Part shown: positions 33,409 through 42,747 of the stretch, in pieces | How positions within the stretch are numbered: the first letter of the stretch is position 1 | Layout: the number at the start of each line of letters is the position of its first letter | DNA from: Paenibacillus phytorum | GTDB lineage: Bacteria > Bacillota > Bacilli > Paenibacillales > NBRC-103111 | Direction: 5' to 3' | DNA length: 54,039 nucleotides | Assembly (NCBI RefSeq): GCF_013141715.1 | Contig: NZ_WHOA01000218.1 | Coordinates: 1-54,039, forward strand | Notes under the pieces: model-generated | What the model was told of the DNA's origin: nothing | Seen by the model: the letters and a program-made list of their open reading frames with translations, nothing else | Databases searched by the model: none | Position numbers and translations under genes: made by a program

Positions 33409-33956
33409 TCCATCTCGCTCCCTTCTGCTATCAGATGGTTTATTGTATTTCAATGGCATTTGAATTGCATGGACAAATGTCAGACAGAAAAAGCCTGTTT
33501 TGAAGTTTTCATTTGTAAGACGATGAGGACTCAAGTACTCTATTTTTAAATACGTGACAGCTCACGGGTAATGTTTGTGGCCAAGGCAATAGTTTATCCA
33601 AAGCATCATGATCCTTCGGATCTGGCAGCTGCGGGAGCGATTGAAAGAGATAGGTCGGTCTTCTACTGTTTACGAAAAAAAACTTCGTGCGGGTTTCGTG
33701 ACTTTTCACAGGGCTTCAGCCGTTGGATTTCGCAAACGTCTGCCTGCTAGCAACGTAGCGGCTTGGTCCTTACCCCGACTGAACTTGCATCAGTTAGTTG
33801 TACCTAGCTTGGCTAGACGCGCCCTGCCCGTTACTTTAATAAACAAAAGAGGAGCTGCCGCGAAGCAAGCCCCTCAACTATTGTTCCTCATTAGATGAAC
33901 AACATCTCCATGAGTGTGATACTTTTGTTAAATGAACCAAACCCAAGCCAGGGCCG
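33409..33956. other. Gap without a confident gene
   Basis: A minus-strand frame at 33509-33709 reads RRPTYLFQSLPQLPDPKDHD then ALDKLLPWPQTLP and looks like a C-terminal coding relic, perhaps of a transposase, but without a start or family proof. The plus frame at 33608-33898 is Arg/Leu-rich and looks non-coding. No repeat ends were found. Confidence 0.3.
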
Positions 33957-34346
33957 TTAAAGCGGGTGTTTGTATAGTTCGATCACATTGCCATCAGGAT
34001 CGCGCAAATGGGCAACCCTGGCATTCCAGGCCAGCCTATCATGAGGCTCGTTAAGGAGTACCACCCCTTTATCTTTCAAACGGGCGCAAAACTCATCGAC
34101 TTGATCCACTTCAAAATTGAGTAAGAATTTCGATTTTGATTCTTCCTCGGATAGAAGATTGTGTTCACCGATCACTTCCGCCATATTTTCATTGGAAAAA
34201 ATTTCTATTTTTGTTTCGCCAGTCTTAAACGATGCGAACTGCATCTTCTCTTCGGAAAATCCCAATGGAATCTCCATCACGTCTCTGTAAAATGCCACAC
34301 TTTTATCGAAGTTTTTTACCAACAGTCGAACTTGCGATAGTTTCAC
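33957..34346 (-). CDS. VOC family protein
   Basis: 129 residues, GTG start with GAGAGG upstream. MKLSQVRLLVKNFDKSVAFY opening and HLRDPDGNVIELY closing are standard for glyoxalase/bleomycin-resistance fold proteins. The usual Glu metal ligand in the last motif (VIELY) is present. Substrate unknown. Stands alone. Confidence 0.88.
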   Translation of the reverse strand: MKLSQVRLLVKNFDKSVAFYRDVMEIPLGFSEEKMQFASFKTGETKIEIFSNENMAEVIGEHNLLSEEESKSKFLLNFEVDQVDEFCARLKDKGVVLLNEPHDRLAWNARVAHLRDPDGNVIELYKHPL

Positions 34347-34763
34347 TTTTCCACTACCTCTCTTTACGAAATGGGACTTGCCCTATGCTATCCTCCAAGT
34401 TTAACATAATCGCGAAAAACTATATTGTAAAAACACGACAACTTGCCGTTAGTTGTTGTACAGTTCTACGTATCAATATTAAATTAAACTGCCCGTCCCT
34501 CCTCATCAGTTGTCGCCAGTGTGAATAAGTTAGATCACCTGCACCCGAAAGGATAGAAGACTCCTAATCTACGGATTACCAATATCCTATGCGCTGCAGA
34601 TTTTTAAAAAGAGACTGAGCCGCGTCTTATTTAGTGATGTCTTTTTCTTCGACTGCCTGCTTTTGAATGTGTTTAATAACTCGAATACAACTAGCGGTTA
34701 TGAACTATTTAACAAAACAAAAATATTCTCACCCTGCTTGTAATCTTCCTGATGAGGGCGAAT
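34347..34763. other. Gap without recognised genes
   Basis: 417 bp between the VOC and hydrolase genes. Short frames only; no ribosome sites with credible frames and no clear long hairpin. Confidence 0.4.
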
Positions 34764-36188
34764 CTATATTAGAAGTCTCCAGTAAAACGCCCAAGGAATG
34801 AACACAACACCAGCTAAAGCCAATAAGAAAAGTTGTATTCGAACTCCGCCAGTGATCTGGTGCAATTTCCGACGCCATGACGCAAAAGTGAAGATTGTGA
34901 GTACAATAGTCGCGATAGCTAGGAGTCGAAGAACAAGCCAAGGTATGGGTTGGCCTAAAACTACAGGACCGATAAGATTCGCGGCAGTAACCACAGTGAA
35001 AAGGAAATAAATCACGAACCCCAGAATAGTTGTCAAACCAACGGCAACAAGCCAACGTGCAGGTAATTGGGCCAACACAGCACTGCGCCGTTTAAATACA
35101 ATGTGGTATAGGGCAACGAAGGGATAACTGCTGAATGCAATTATGAAAAGAAGAAGAGCACCTAGCTGCAGCCAACCGGATTCAAGCCATGAGAGCGACA
35201 TTATTGCAACGCTCTTTCGATCCTGATGCGGTGCCGCTTGAACGCTAATGATCGGAATGCTTTGGGCTAAATCATTAACCCAGGAACCTACTGTATCTGC
35301 GAAACCATCAGCGAGCTCTTTGGGTCTGTCAAAGCCTCCATTGAAACTAACATTCAAGTTATGTCGAGCCCCTTCAATAAAAGCAATCGTATAGTGGGTG
35401 TTACCTCCACGTTCAAGAGCCTGCTGAATAATGTGCGAGCTCTCTTCTGGCACCGCTTCGCGATCGAGAGCCCCCCACAATGCCAACACGGGTTGATGGA
35501 CTTGCTCCCAAGACGGTACAGGATCGTAAGCATGCTGAGTAAACAAGCCTGCATCGACAAGCTGCCTGATGCCGTTTACCTGCATCATTTTTAGAAACGA
35601 TCCGGTTACACCGGCATGGCGCAAAAATTCGCCATAAGCCCATGCCTGCTGACGTGCCGGCGATACACCTACTGCGCCTGCCGCAATAACAAAAGCTGTT
35701 TCAGGAGCCTGTATTGCAGCAAGAGGGGCTACCCAAGCTCCCTCGCTCAGTCCGAATATTCCAACCTGGTTCTGATCTACATTTTTCTGTGTCCGCAACA
35801 GCTGCATACCTGCAATGGAATCATTCGCGAGTATGGAATAATCCCGATGCAGCATCGAATAGCCGATTGATCTTTTGTCATAAATCAAAGTGACAATTCC
35901 GTTTTTGGCGAACGCCTCGGCCACCTCCTGAAACTCATCTCGCTTGACAGGCCCGGCTCCGCCTACCATTACAATGCCTGGGTAGTGCTTGCCAGTTGAC
36001 GATGGAGCCACTATCGTTCCATGCAGCGTGACATCTCCATCGCCGAGAAACGAAACTTCAGTGCTGGTAATCCCTGTGGATTCGGCATTCGCCGGAACGG
36101 CAAAGGAACAAAGCATTGCGACCATCATTGCGAAAATCAGTGCTAACTGAGATATTTCTCGACCCCATACATAAGATCGTACTAACAT
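34764..36188 (-). CDS. Alpha/beta hydrolase with C-terminal membrane domain
   Basis: 474 residues. Signal peptide or anchor at 13-35 (LALIFAMMVAMLCSFAVPANA), then an extracellular alpha/beta-hydrolase: VMVGGAGPVKRDEF, nucleophile elbow GLSEGAW, acid in LWGALDREAVP, His in EGARHNLNVS, so the Ser-Asp-His triad looks complete. After about 330 come four membrane helices. Ribosome site GAGGTAA. 30 bp after the ABC permease gene, hence likely part of that operon. May hydrolyse an antimicrobial or a membrane ester; inference only. Confidence 0.87.
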   Translation of the reverse strand: MLVRSYVWGREISQLALIFAMMVAMLCSFAVPANAESTGITSTEVSFLGDGDVTLHGTIVAPSSTGKHYPGIVMVGGAGPVKRDEFQEVAEAFAKNGIVTLIYDKRSIGYSMLHRDYSILANDSIAGMQLLRTQKNVDQNQVGIFGLSEGAWVAPLAAIQAPETAFVIAAGAVGVSPARQQAWAYGEFLRHAGVTGSFLKMMQVNGIRQLVDAGLFTQHAYDPVPSWEQVHQPVLALWGALDREAVPEESSHIIQQALERGGNTHYTIAFIEGARHNLNVSFNGGFDRPKELADGFADTVGSWVNDLAQSIPIISVQAAPHQDRKSVAIMSLSWLESGWLQLGALLLFIIAFSSYPFVALYHIVFKRRSAVLAQLPARWLVAVGLTTILGFVIYFLFTVVTAANLIGPVVLGQPIPWLVLRLLAIATIVLTIFTFASWRRKLHQITGGVRIQLFLLALAGVVFIPWAFYWRLLI

Positions 36189-36218
36189 CGTTCATTACCT
36201 CATTTCAATAGAATTCTA

Positions 36219-36914
36219 TTAGGATGCATCCGTGTATTCGACATTTCGGATTGATAAATAAGAAACCAACGGACCTGCTGCCGCCAATAAAGCTGATGTC
36301 AAGATGATTGAACCCAGAGTTTCTCTAAAAATACTAGTCGTTGTAATTAGCAACACAATAAAGGACGACAGAATGGTGGTCGGAACCGATTTTTTCAACA
36401 TGCCGAAGTATAATGGGATTAAACTCATCCCAGATGCGGCAACTGCTTGAACAACGATTTTTATCGCCTGTTGCCCTAAATCTTCCATGGCTAACGAGCC
36501 AGGAATATAACTGACTATGGAATCGGCGACCCAGAAAATGAAGGTTACAAATACATTGGAAATCAAGATCATCGCAAAGGTTAGCGTACATACGATCAAA
36601 AGTTTCGAAAGTATGATCTTTTTTCGATTGATCGGGTACGTGAACAGCAATGAAATGGTCTTGTTCTTGTATTCCCCGATAATCAGCCTAGAGATAAGAA
36701 CCGCCGCATATAGGATAAAAACAACCCTGACTAACCTATCAATAATAAACAAAGCATCCTGATAACTGGCTAAGGGATTAGGCTCTCCAGTTAGAGGTAC
36801 CGCGTAATACAGAGCCAACACGATGGCACTCATTAAGAAATTGATGATGATGATGCTCTTTACATAGGCAGCAATTCCAAATCTTCGCATTTCCAGTTTA
36901 ATTAAATTCAACAT
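36219..36914 (-). CDS. ABC-2 type permease (antimicrobial peptide exporter type)
   Basis: 231 residues, about six helices. Starts MLNLIKLEMRRFGIAAYVKS, the usual opening of BcrB/lantibiotic-immunity type permeases, with YKNKTISLLFTYPINRKKII between TM2 and TM3. ATG 36914 follows GGAGAGG and lies inside the end of the ATPase gene (17-bp overlap). Confidence 0.9.
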   Translation of the reverse strand: MLNLIKLEMRRFGIAAYVKSIIIINFLMSAIVLALYYAVPLTGEPNPLASYQDALFIIDRLVRVVFILYAAVLISRLIIGEYKNKTISLLFTYPINRKKIILSKLLIVCTLTFAMILISNVFVTFIFWVADSIVSYIPGSLAMEDLGQQAIKIVVQAVAASGMSLIPLYFGMLKKSVPTTILSSFIVLLITTTSIFRETLGSIILTSALLAAAGPLVSYLSIRNVEYTDAS

Positions 36915-37830
36915 TTGTAACCTCTCCATGTATGAGTTGATAGAAATAATCATCGAGTGTCTGTTTCTTTTTGCTTATTGTTTCAATAGCAATGCCATTT
37001 GCAATAAAATATTGTATAAGTTCTCTAGATGACATCTCTGCATCATAGATTCGTACGAGTTTGGAATCCAAAACCTTGAAATTGGTGATGTGCATCGTAT
37101 GCTCGAGAACAAAAGCTGCCCTGTTGACATCGTCTGTTACCACCTCAATAAATTCCGTGTGCGAACCGCGAATGCTTTCCATAGACGTTTCCTCCAATAA
37201 AAGACCTTCTCGAATGACACCGATCGTATCGGCCAATTGTTCGATTTCCCCCAAAATATGGCTGGAAATCAGCAGCGTAATGTTGAATTCTTTGTTCAAC
37301 ATCTTGAATAAGTCTCTAAATTCGCGGATGCCGATTGGGTCAAGCCCGTTGATAGGTTCATCTAGAATCAACAGCTCCGGCTTTATTGTTATAGCCCTAG
37401 CAATACCCAGTCTCTGCTTCATTCCGAGAGAAAACTCTCTCACGGGTTTACTTTCGGCTTGATTCAGGTTAACCAATTCCAACGCTTCATTTATGGCATT
37501 CCTATTATGAAACCCCATATATTCGCAATGAAGCTCTAGGTTTTCTCTTGCCGTCAGTTTCTCGAAGAAAATCGGATTTTCGATTACAATGCCCATCCTT
37601 TTTAACGGTTCGTATGACGAATTTGTCCATTTTTCACCGAAAATCTCAACTTCTCCCCTATTCGGTTTTACAAGATTGGTCATCATCTTCATAACCGTTG
37701 TTTTACCGGCACCATTTGGACCTAAAAATCCATATATTTCTCCTTTTTGAACATTCATGCTCACGTTGCTGACAACTTCTTTTTCTCGATACGTTTTAGT
37801 CAATTGTTTTGTTCTTAAAATATAAGTCAT
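36898..37830 (-). CDS. ABC transporter ATP-binding protein, BcrA-like
   Basis: 310 residues. Walker A GPNGAGKTT, Q-loop VIENP, signature FSLGMKQRLGIARA, Walker B LLILDEPINGLDP, H-loop SSHI; the divergent SLGMKQR signature is typical of bacitracin/lantibiotic immunity ATPases. C-terminal 90 residues form the accessory domain. Separately transcribed from the two-component genes upstream, with a terminator and RR-type direct repeat in between. Confidence 0.93.
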   Translation of the reverse strand: MTYILRTKQLTKTYREKEVVSNVSMNVQKGEIYGFLGPNGAGKTTVMKMMTNLVKPNRGEVEIFGEKWTNSSYEPLKRMGIVIENPIFFEKLTARENLELHCEYMGFHNRNAINEALELVNLNQAESKPVREFSLGMKQRLGIARAITIKPELLILDEPINGLDPIGIREFRDLFKMLNKEFNITLLISSHILGEIEQLADTIGVIREGLLLEETSMESIRGSHTEFIEVVTDDVNRAAFVLEHTMHITNFKVLDSKLVRIYDAEMSSRELIQYFIANGIAIETISKKKQTLDDYFYQLIHGEVTNVEFN

Positions 37831-37896
37831 GACCGCTCTCCTACTTTCTATGAATTAACTTTATTATCTCAGCTAAAATGTTCTTATTTGTGATAT

Positions 37897-37915
37897 AAAT
37901 CTTAAGAAAATCTTA
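37897..37915 (-). promoter_or_regulatory. OmpR/PhoB-type direct repeat upstream of ABC genes
   Basis: Minus strand TAAGATTT-TCT-TAAGATTT: two identical 8-mers at 11-bp spacing, the spacing used by OmpR/PhoB-family dimers, 67 bp upstream of the ABC ATPase start. Probable target of the response regulator encoded at 38902. Confidence 0.7.
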
Positions 37916-37923
37916 CTTGCGAA

Positions 37924-37946
37924 CAAAAAAAACCGCCAATCGGCGG
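37924..37946 (-). terminator. Terminator after histidine kinase gene
   Basis: CCGCC-AATC-GGCGG stem followed by eight T on the minus strand, 19 bp past the kinase stop. Confidence 0.85.
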
Positions 37947-37964
37947 AAAATATAAGATAGTTCA

Positions 37965-38900
37965 TTAAGAATGAATTTGCTGCAATTGCACAGTGAAAAT
38001 CGTTTTTTCATAGGGTTTGCTTCGCAGAGAAATGTTGCCTCGCATCTTTTCAACCAGCCTTTTTGTAATCGTAAGTCCCAGACCGCTTCCTTGGTACAAT
38101 TTATTTCTGGAATCTTCTAACGTGTACATTCTTTCGAAAATCAAGTCCTTATGTTTTTCGGTAATTCCTTTTCCTTGATCCCAAACGTCGACAAAGATAT
38201 AATGTTCGTCTTGCCTTAGAGTCAAACCTACGATCTTACCCTCAGTGCCATATCGAATCGCATTCGATATTAAATTATTTAAGATCCGTTCCAAAGCCTC
38301 TTCATTTCCATAGGCAAATGTTCGAGCATCCGGAATTTCAATTACCGCTTCCATCTCTTCGGATTGGATTTGGTTATAAAAAAGCAGCATGCTTTTGCGA
38401 CAAACCTCATTCATATTCACGCGCGTCAATGGAATATTCTTATCTCCCGACTCCAATTTGGCCAAGTCAAAGAACTTCTGGATCAACTCTAATAATTCTT
38501 TTGCTTTATCTTGCACCTCAGCCAATAGTCGATCTTTTTCATCCGCGCTTAAATGGGGTCGATGCAATAACGTTTCTATATATCCAAGTACAACCGTAAG
38601 AGGGGTTCTAAGATCGTGCGAAATATTAGCCAACATCATTTTCATAGAAGCTTCGGTTCGCGTGTAATCCACGATAACTTTGCGATTGGAATCAAGCAGA
38701 CGGTTTATCTCTATGATCAGATCTTTCAAAGTTGGGTCGTCTGTGACCAGAAGAAGCTTCTCTGGGTTATTGTCGGAGATGATCGCATTCAATTTTCTGG
38801 ATATATATATCAAGTTGCTTCTGTTTTCCCGTGCTGATTTATATTGCAAATAGATGACAATGGTTAACAGGACAATAATACAGATTCCTATTAAGTTCAA
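37965..38900 (-). CDS. Sensor histidine kinase of OmpR-type pair
   Basis: 311 residues. One N-terminal membrane helix (IGICIIVLLTIVIYLQY) and no visible extracellular sensor, so the signal is probably sensed in the membrane or through the ABC transporter. HisKA: MLANISHDLRTPLTVVLGY with phospho-His; HATPase: NNLISNAIRYG, DQGKGI, GSGLGLTI. TTG start with GGGGGAA upstream, 1 nt after the regulator stop. Confidence 0.93.
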   Translation of the reverse strand: MNLIGICIIVLLTIVIYLQYKSARENRSNLIYISRKLNAIISDNNPEKLLLVTDDPTLKDLIIEINRLLDSNRKVIVDYTRTEASMKMMLANISHDLRTPLTVVLGYIETLLHRPHLSADEKDRLLAEVQDKAKELLELIQKFFDLAKLESGDKNIPLTRVNMNEVCRKSMLLFYNQIQSEEMEAVIEIPDARTFAYGNEEALERILNNLISNAIRYGTEGKIVGLTLRQDEHYIFVDVWDQGKGITEKHKDLIFERMYTLEDSRNKLYQGSGLGLTITKRLVEKMRGNISLRSKPYEKTIFTVQLQQIHS

Positions 38901-38901
38901 A

Positions 38902-39600
38902 TCAGAATTCCCCCAATCGGTACCCGAACCCCCAAAGGGTTTTAATATATTTGGGCTCTGATGAATGATCTTCGATCTTGTCTCTTAATCGTTTCATGTG
39001 AACGTTAATGACATTCTCGTTCCCATAATAGTCTTCGTTCCAAATTAATCCGTAAATCTGTTCTTTCGTAAACGTACGCTTCGGATTAGTAAACAATAAT
39101 TTCAAGATAGCGAACTCTTTTGAGGTCACCTTAATATCTATGCCATTCTTACTGACTATAAAATTCTCCAAATCCATAGTAAGCTCGTTTACGGTGATAA
39201 CTCTATCCTCTGCTAACTTCTCGGAGATAGAGTATTGTTTCGCACGTCTAATTGCGGCATTTACTCTCGCTGCAAGCTCGATCATTGAAAAAGGTTTGGT
39301 AATATAATCGTCAGCACCAAAACCAAGTCCCAAAGCTTTGTCCACTTCTCCATCCTTCGCGGACAGTATTAAAATCGGCAAATTACTTGATTCACGAATC
39401 ATTTTCAGAAAATCCATGCCATTCAGCTTCGGGAGCATCAGGTCTAACAAGATTAAATCGAACTTCTCACGCAAAAAAATTTGATACGCTTCTTCCCCGT
39501 TAAAAGCGCAAACAATGCCAAACCCCTCATTTGATAAATAACCTTTGACCATGTTGCTGATTGAGAGATCGTCCTCTACAAGAAGAATGCGATGCGTCAT
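38902..39600 (-). CDS. OmpR/PhoB family response regulator
   Basis: 232 residues. Receiver 1-115: VEDDLSI, phospho-Asp in LILLDLMLPK, Lys in DYITKPF. Winged helix C-terminal: FAILKLLFTNPKRTFTKEQI and NVINVHMKRLRDKI. Start at ATG 39600 (MTHRILLVEDD) with AAAGG upstream. Predicted to bind the 11-bp direct repeat at 37897-37915 and switch on the ABC-hydrolase operon. Confidence 0.94.
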   Translation of the reverse strand: MTHRILLVEDDLSISNMVKGYLSNEGFGIVCAFNGEEAYQIFLREKFDLILLDLMLPKLNGMDFLKMIRESSNLPILILSAKDGEVDKALGLGFGADDYITKPFSMIELAARVNAAIRRAKQYSISEKLAEDRVITVNELTMDLENFIVSKNGIDIKVTSKEFAILKLLFTNPKRTFTKEQIYGLIWNEDYYGNENVINVHMKRLRDKIEDHSSEPKYIKTLWGFGYRLGEF

Positions 39601-39668
39601 TAATTCCAACCTTTCTTTCATAACAATTTTCTCCTGGCTATCTGATTAATATATTCGTTATAAGTTGA

Positions 39669-40127
39669 TTATTCCCAGTATTCTTTCATAAGGTCTGATA
39701 CCCAGTATGGCTGTTTAGTCTCTCCTTTCGGGGCAAATTCCTTCATTACAGGCTTCAAGTCCAACACTGGTGTCCCGTTTATTGCATCAAGACCTTTTAT
39801 GTAAATAATTTTGCCCTCGCGCTTTAAGACCTCTACTGTAGTTAACCCCAGTTTGTTCGGCCTGTTTTTACCTCGCTGCGCAAAAATCCCTACCTTAGGG
39901 TACTCTTTATTGTTTCGTGGGTGTCTGGCATCGAATTGAATATTATCATCATTCACTTGATTAAAGTAGAAAATGACTTCTAGATGGGAAAAATCCTCGA
40001 TCCCCTGTACGCTTTCTTCGCTAAATTCACTTGTGAGTTCAATAGTGGATACAATATTGCCCCAATAATCATCTTCTATTACTTCTCTACTGTTTCTGAC
40101 ATATGCGACTGGTTTAACACTGAACAT
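39669..40127 (-). CDS. trmO: TrmO-like tRNA m6t6A37 methyltransferase
   Basis: 152 residues of the VirR/YaeB (TsaA) beta-barrel family. IEDFSHLEVIFYFNQV, then ARHPRNNKEYPKVGIFAQRG and NRPNKLGLTTVEVL are family signatures including the SAM-binding RxxNRPN. Ends with DLKPVMKEF, the usual D.KP motif. Methylates the N6 of t6A37 in tRNA-Thr in characterised members; members lacking the C-terminal domain are common in Firmicutes. Confidence 0.85.
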   Translation of the reverse strand: MFSVKPVAYVRNSREVIEDDYWGNIVSTIELTSEFSEESVQGIEDFSHLEVIFYFNQVNDDNIQFDARHPRNNKEYPKVGIFAQRGKNRPNKLGLTTVEVLKREGKIIYIKGLDAINGTPVLDLKPVMKEFAPKGETKQPYWVSDLMKEYWE

Positions 40128-40238
40128 AGGTTACCTCCTATATATTGGATAATATTATTATGATTATTAAAGGTTAATAGTTCAATATCTGTAAAACAAT
40201 TATTTCGCTAATCTGCCCACTCGTTGAATGGCACAAAG

Positions 40239-40264
40239 AGACCCACAGCAACGGGCTGAGGTCT
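40239..40264. terminator. Hairpin terminator (repeat family B)
   Basis: AGACCCACAGC / GCTGAGGTCT with loop AACGG; one mismatch pair. Shares CCACAGCAACG and flanking CACA(A/G)A(A/G) with the element at 32778-32806. Lies between the HAD and trmO genes. Confidence 0.6.
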
Positions 40265-40369
40265 GAGTATATATTTAAAAGGGGTCGAGTTTTATTATAG
40301 GCTTGATTCATTAATGAATATATGATTTCAATTTTGTTACAATTACTTAAGTCTCGCCAAAGTAATCAT

Positions 40370-41032
40370 CTATTTTTTAAAATTTAGTTCGCTCTCAAGT
40401 ATCTTTAGAAACTGATCAATTTTAGTAAAAACAAAATCTGGCTCAATTTCAAAATGGGTGCTTTGATAGGTAGATAGCCACTGTACTCCAAAAGTCCGCA
40501 CTCCTGCAGCTTTGCCCGCCTTTATATCAGCATTGCTGTCTCCAATAATAACAGCTTCATCTTTTGGAACTCCAAGAAACTCCAATACTGTAAAAATACC
40601 TTCTGGATTAGGTTTGGGTTTCTGTACATCATCTCCAGTAATCACAATGTCAAAGTAATGTGATAAGTTCAGCGAGTCTGAGGATATTTGAAATGCTTCT
40701 CTACTTTTCCCTGTGATTACTCCCATTTTTATGTTATTCGATTTTATATACATTAACAGCTTTAGCATTTCGTCAGTCATATGTACTTGAGAGGCATGGT
40801 CCTTTTGATAAATTTGATAATATTCAGAGATTGCTTCTGCAACATATTCCTTTTTTAAAAGGTTATTAGAGATTATATCGTCTTCTGTTGGCCCAAACAT
40901 AGAGATTAGTTCTTCTGTAGATACATCCCTATTATCGTACTTTTTAAAGATAAATTTAAAAGCATAAAAAGACAGCGGCAACGTATCGGCCAGAGTCCCA
41001 TCAAAGTCGAATAATACTGCTTTAATAGTCAC
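40370..41032 (-). CDS. HAD family hydrolase (phosphoglycolate phosphatase-like)
   Basis: 220 residues. Motif I DFDGTLADT, motif II VITGKS, Lys in KPKPNPEG, motif IV IIGDSNADIKAG: the full Asp-based phosphatase set, with an alpha-helical C1 cap. Similar to Gph/PpaX enzymes; natural substrate not readable. GTG start inside ATGTGA, overlapping the stop of the upstream lipoprotein gene by 4 nt. Confidence 0.93.
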   Translation of the reverse strand: MTIKAVLFDFDGTLADTLPLSFYAFKFIFKKYDNRDVSTEELISMFGPTEDDIISNNLLKKEYVAEAISEYYQIYQKDHASQVHMTDEMLKLLMYIKSNNIKMGVITGKSREAFQISSDSLNLSHYFDIVITGDDVQKPKPNPEGIFTVLEFLGVPKDEAVIIGDSNADIKAGKAAGVRTFGVQWLSTYQSTHFEIEPDFVFTKIDQFLKILESELNFKK

Positions 41033-41460
41033 ATGTTCACTCCCTTAGGTATATTTCTAATATGGTTATCATACCAATCCCTACCAGAAGTCCACTTTTT
41101 AGAAGCAGGATTCTCTTGTAGTATTTCAGAACAGGCGATTGCCATAATATATTCTTCTAATCCATTATTATCACTATTAGCAAATTTGTTGAGCATATAA
41201 TTTAAAGCCTTTTCTCCTTGCAAAACAATGTATTTGTAATCCTTATTACTATCTACACCCTTAATATAGTCATACGGATTAGAGGAAAGTGATACCGTAT
41301 AATCTTTTGGATTAGTAATATTGTTAAGTTTTCCATCGATTGTTTGCTCAAAGGTTAAATCCGTTGAAACTTTCTTTACAGTATTATTGCAACCAATCAA
41401 ACTGAATACAAATAAAAAAGTGAGACATATAACCATCACGTTCATTAATCTTTTTCTCAT
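41029..41460 (-). CDS. Hypothetical lipoprotein
   Basis: 143 residues. Signal peptide NVMVICLTFLFVFSLIGC with lipobox SLIGC. Mature part: YKYIVLQGEKALNYMLNKFA and YIMAIACSEILQENP, a pattern found in other Bacillales lipoproteins of unknown role; a KWTSGRDWYDNH motif ends it. Translationally coupled to the HAD gene by a 4-nt overlap. Confidence 0.82.
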   Translation of the reverse strand: MRKRLMNVMVICLTFLFVFSLIGCNNTVKKVSTDLTFEQTIDGKLNNITNPKDYTVSLSSNPYDYIKGVDSNKDYKYIVLQGEKALNYMLNKFANSDNNGLEEYIMAIACSEILQENPASKKWTSGRDWYDNHIRNIPKGVNM

Positions 41461-41614
41461 AAATTTCTCCTTTCTATAAATTCGTCATAACATCTACAAG
41501 TGTTCATAAGATAAATACAATCGGTTTCCAGCTTCCTCGAACCAATTATACCGTATTTTTACAATTAATATCTGGTCTTAGTTCCATTCTCTATTGCGTT
41601 AAACTCCCTGTTAA

Positions 41615-41649
41615 CAGAAAAAGGCTGCCGAACTATTGTCGGCGGCCTT
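41615..41649 (-). terminator. Terminator after cupin gene
   Basis: AAGGCTGCCGA / TCGGCGGCCTT with one wobble, followed on the minus strand by TTTTTCTG. Its GGCTGCCG core resembles the hairpin at 968-1006. Confidence 0.8.
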
Positions 41650-41676
41650 CTCTTGATGTCTAATCAGCTATTTAGC

Positions 41677-42144
41677 TTATTTCTTAATTAACATAAAATC
41701 ATCATAATGAAACCCCGGCGCTACAACACAGGAGACAAAAACAGGCTCGTTTCCTAACGGCTTTGCCGTCTGCCAAACGTTGGCCGGAACTAAGGCTTGT
41801 GGACACTGTCCATTGATGACATCTGGTCCGAGAATAATTTCTTGTATTTCCTCAGGCTTGTCCTTTGTACCTCCAAGTGTTAGCAACAGTGGACTACCTG
41901 AATGCCAGAGCCAAAGTTCATCCGATAATACCTTATGCCACTCTGAAAACTCTTCTGGGTGAAGCACGAAATAAATGGAAGTTGCCGCATATCGGGAACC
42001 TGTGTACGCTTCACTAAGCACCTCTTTTGGAATTTCGAAGGAAGCTTTCCATAGCTCCTTGTACCATCCGCCTTCACGATGAGGCTTTAAATCTAGTGCT
42101 GCAACTAAGGGTGATAAGGATTTTGTAATCATATAGTTTCTCAC
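41677..42144 (-). CDS. Cupin family protein (DUF985)
   Basis: 155 residues. KPHREGGWYKELW, then SAxYF-like ATSIYFVL, FSEWHKVLSDELWLWHSG and CVVAPGFHYDDFML are the DUF985/COG3542 signature. His and Glu of the cupin barrel are present, so metal binding is possible. GTG start at 42144, ATG at 42132 also in frame. Function unknown; some relatives are linked to sugar-related enzymes. Confidence 0.88.
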   Translation of the reverse strand: MRNYMITKSLSPLVAALDLKPHREGGWYKELWKASFEIPKEVLSEAYTGSRYAATSIYFVLHPEEFSEWHKVLSDELWLWHSGSPLLLTLGGTKDKPEEIQEIILGPDVINGQCPQALVPANVWQTAKPLGNEPVFVSCVVAPGFHYDDFMLIKK

Positions 42145-42249
42145 TCACTCTCTCACTATTTCTTTCTCTATAAAATTTCTATTATATTATACACTTATAA
42201 CGGGTGGGTAGCACCAGCAAAAATGCGAAACCGAAACTTGCAATTACTA

Positions 42250-42696
42250 CTAGAAAGGTTTGAACACCATCAACAGAATCGAGATGAAAGCGGCAAGATT
42301 CGCGATCCCTTCCAGCCAAGCAGAGCGTCTGCGGATCAGTCGATACGCGTCAGGCAGATCATCACCCTGCGTTTGTAGCAGCAGCGTAAGCTGCTGTTTG
42401 ATGCAAGCGGGATGCAGGCCAGCCAAAATGACCAGAATGATTAAGAAGATAGCAATCGAGATCAAATACCACAGTTCATGGAACAAGTCGGTTTCCAGGA
42501 AGCCAAGCGCAAGACCCGTAAGGAATAGCAGTATACCACCTATTTTCGGCAAGTTCGCCGTCTTCTGCAGCAGCACAAGCGCGAACTTGGCTTGACCCAC
42601 TGTCCGGGCGCTGCTCATGATCAAGGGATAGCAGATGATTGCGCCAATGGCCGTCACGGCCGCGATGATATGGATGAACAAAAGGTAAATATACAT
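42250..42696 (-). CDS. Integral membrane protein, DUF2269-like
   Basis: 148 residues, four hydrophobic helices. LLFIHIIAAVTAIGAIICYP opening with His in TM1, and KIGGILLFLTGLALGF in TM2/3, resemble DUF2269 proteins. Start ATG 42696 preceded by GGGGGC. Downstream of a DUF4267-like gene by 51 bp, same strand, likely one operon under the HxlR protein. Confidence 0.75.
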   Translation of the reverse strand: MYIYLLFIHIIAAVTAIGAIICYPLIMSSARTVGQAKFALVLLQKTANLPKIGGILLFLTGLALGFLETDLFHELWYLISIAIFLIILVILAGLHPACIKQQLTLLLQTQGDDLPDAYRLIRRRSAWLEGIANLAAFISILLMVFKPF

Positions 42697-42747
42697 GTTA
42701 TGCCCCCTAATTTGTGAATGCCCTTTTTTTTCCATGATGATACTGTT

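Noticed and set aside
33608..33898. 96-codon Arg/Leu-rich plus frame
   Set aside because: No start signal or recognisable motif; composition like random translation of GC-richer DNA.
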